Positions 42,828 to 44,020 of a stretch of DNA of 44,020 nt are shown here, one piece after another (position 1 is the stretch's first letter; each line of letters starts with the position of its first letter). The notes under the pieces were generated by a model. The model saw nothing but the letters and a program-made list of their open reading frames with translations, searched no databases and had not been told where the DNA came from. Source of the DNA: Parvularculaceae bacterium (GTDB lineage Bacteria; Pseudomonadota; Alphaproteobacteria; Caulobacterales; Parvularculaceae); the NCBI GenBank assembly GCA_021776435.1, contig JAJFFW010000121.1, positions 1 through 44,020 of the forward strand, read 5' to 3'. The position numbers and the translations under genes were made by a program.

Positions 42828-44020
42828 ATGGTATCGCGATCGCGTGTAGAAAATACGATTTCTGCTTCGCCAGTTTCGCCAATCATGCAGTCCTATTGTG
42901 CCCGTACGCACTATAGTGCGTCGCTTCACGCTGACGCCAAACGGGTTATGCCCGGCGGTACTTCGCGGCAAGCTGGATATTGGACGCCTTACCCACTGGC
43001 GATTGAACGCGCCCAAGGAAACTATTTATGGGACGCCGACGGTCATCGCTATCTGGATCTCGTAAATAACTATACCGCCATGGTTCACGGCCACGCCTAT
43101 CCGCCGATTGTCGAGGCCGCGCAAGAGCAGGTTGCAAATGGCTCCGGTTGGTCGGCCGCCAACCCCATGCAAAACCGATTAGCGGAACAACTTGTTGAAC
43201 GCCTGCCGTCAGTCGAACAAATTCGTTTTACAAATTCTGGAACCGAAGCCGGATCATTAGCCTTCACCATCGCGCGCAAAATAACCGGACGCCAAAAACT
43301 GCTGATGGCGCGCTTTGGCTATCATGGTTCACTAATGGAATTTGAAACGGGCTCCTTCGGGAATGAGGGACCCCTGACTTATCTTGCGAATTATAACGAC
43401 GTTGATGACTTCAAAACCGTGCTCGCCAGATATGGTCACGAAATCGCGGCGGTTTTCCTTGAGCCCGTACTGGGCTCTGGAGGGGTTATTCCTGCAAGCG
43501 CCGAATTTCTGAATAGCGTCAGGGAGGCTGCACACAAGGTGGGCGCTCTGTTTGTGCTCGACGAGGTGCTGACCTATCGCTTTGCTGTCGGCGGCTGCCA
43601 GTCCATCATGGGCGTAGAGCCTGATTTGACGATGATCGGAAAAGGGATTGGCGGCGGGTTTCCGGTCGGCGCCGTCGGCGGCAAACGCGATGTGATGCGA
43701 GTATTCGATCCTGCTGACATGAAGGTCTTTCACACCGGCACATTTAACGCCAACCCAGTCACCATGGCGGCGGGATCCGTTTCGGTGCGTGAACTGACGG
43801 CTGATCGTATCACCAACATGCATATGCTTGCTAAAGAGTTGAAGACCGGCCTGACCGCGGCAATCAAAAATGTAGGTTTACCGGTTTCGATCAATCATTA
43901 CGGGTCGTGTCTCAACCTCTATTTCAGCGATCACCCGCCTGCATCTTCTATAGTGCGTGAAGACGCTGAAATCATGTCGAAGTTTCACCATGCAGCCATG
44001 AATCACGGCCTGTTCATCGC
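42828..44020 (+). CDS. class III PLP aminotransferase, probable beta-amino acid type (3' end outside window)
   Basis: The frame is open from ATG 42828 (AAGGAG 7 bases upstream) to the right edge, 397 codons. It belongs to the glutamate-1-semialdehyde aminotransferase-like class III group. Signals are the N-terminal VMPGGTSRQAGYWTPYPLAI (with the Arg used for carboxylate binding in beta-phenylalanine aminotransferases), LWDADGHRYLDLV, IRFTNSGTEAGSLAFTIARK, FGYHGSLM, Asp245 in VLDEVLTYR, and PLP Lys272 in MIGKGIGGGFPVGAVGG. It lies 11 bases after the MIO enzyme, so the two share a transcript. The likely reaction is transamination of a beta-aryl-beta-amino acid to the beta-keto acid. A plain glutamate-1-semialdehyde mutase is less likely from the context. 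Confidence 0.85.
   Translation, partial: MVSRSRVENTISASPVSPIMQSYCARTHYSASLHADAKRVMPGGTSRQAGYWTPYPLAIERAQGNYLWDADGHRYLDLVNNYTAMVHGHAYPPIVEAAQEQVANGSGWSAANPMQNRLAEQLVERLPSVEQIRFTNSGTEAGSLAFTIARKITGRQKLLMARFGYHGSLMEFETGSFGNEGPLTYLANYNDVDDFKTVLARYGHEIAAVFLEPVLGSGGVIPASAEFLNSVREAAHKVGALFVLDEVLTYRFAVGGCQSIMGVEPDLTMIGKGIGGGFPVGAVGGKRDVMRVFDPADMKVFHTGTFNANPVTMAAGSVSVRELTADRITNMHMLAKELKTGLTAAIKNVGLPVSINHYGSCLNLYFSDHPPASSIVREDAEIMSKFHHAAMNHGLFI

Overview
The window looks like a piece of an alphaproteobacterial chromosome. The evidence is a DUF1491 gene, a PleC/DivJ-type HisKA kinase, a TonB-receptor/AraC uptake locus, and several families of short dispersed palindromes of the kind common in that class. 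A Parvularculaceae or Hyphomonadaceae-like marine bacterium is my inference from protein flavour, not proven. I saw no tRNA, rRNA gene, IS transposase, CRISPR array or complete prophage. Several real genes have unusual GTG or TTG starts. Two open genes run off the window ends: a lipoprotein at the left edge and an aminotransferase at the right edge.

Layout. 1-603 (-): end-truncated SH3/surface-antigen-like lipoprotein. 994-4756 (+): two tandem, overlapping paralogues with three membrane helices, a FlgO/TolB-N-like domain and TPRs. 4894-6600 (-): soluble PAS-HisKA kinase followed by DUF1491. 6834-11187: mostly exported proteins of unknown function. In this stretch a VWA gene is broken by a REP doublet and a frameshift, and a DUF4412-like gene carries a piece of an ABC ATPase. 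11478-17636 (-): AraC-type regulator, TonB-dependent receptor, membrane-anchored alpha/beta hydrolase and spinster-like MFS carrier, a plausible scavenging and uptake unit. 18057-28232: surface-polysaccharide region with AGE-family isomerase, mannose-1-phosphate guanylyltransferase, glycosyltransferases, a DUF2793 phage-tail-like protein, GDP-mannose 4,6-dehydratase and a methyltransferase. One glycosyltransferase is split in frame at a run of eight G. 28314-31110: patatin phospholipase overlapping an NAD(P)HX epimerase, then a convergent YghU-type GST.

31516-40319 is a metal region. It holds a cytochrome c-FTR1 permease, then a Cys-rich exported protein and a CusC-CusB-CusA copper/silver efflux operon. 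The operon is preceded by a promoter closely resembling a MerR-family operator. The adaptor carries its own CusF-like metallochaperone domain, so capture, transfer and export are encoded together.

40320-44020: a repeat-rich intergenic stretch with a 29-residue membrane peptide and a perfect FNR/FixK-type box (TTGAT-N4-ATCAA). It is followed by an EncP/AdmH-type MIO enzyme (phenylalanine or tyrosine ammonia-lyase or 2,3-aminomutase) and a class III aminotransferase resembling beta-phenylalanine aminotransferases. The pair suggests a beta-amino-acid pathway under oxygen or redox control. This is the most interesting candidate system in the window, and it continues past the right edge.
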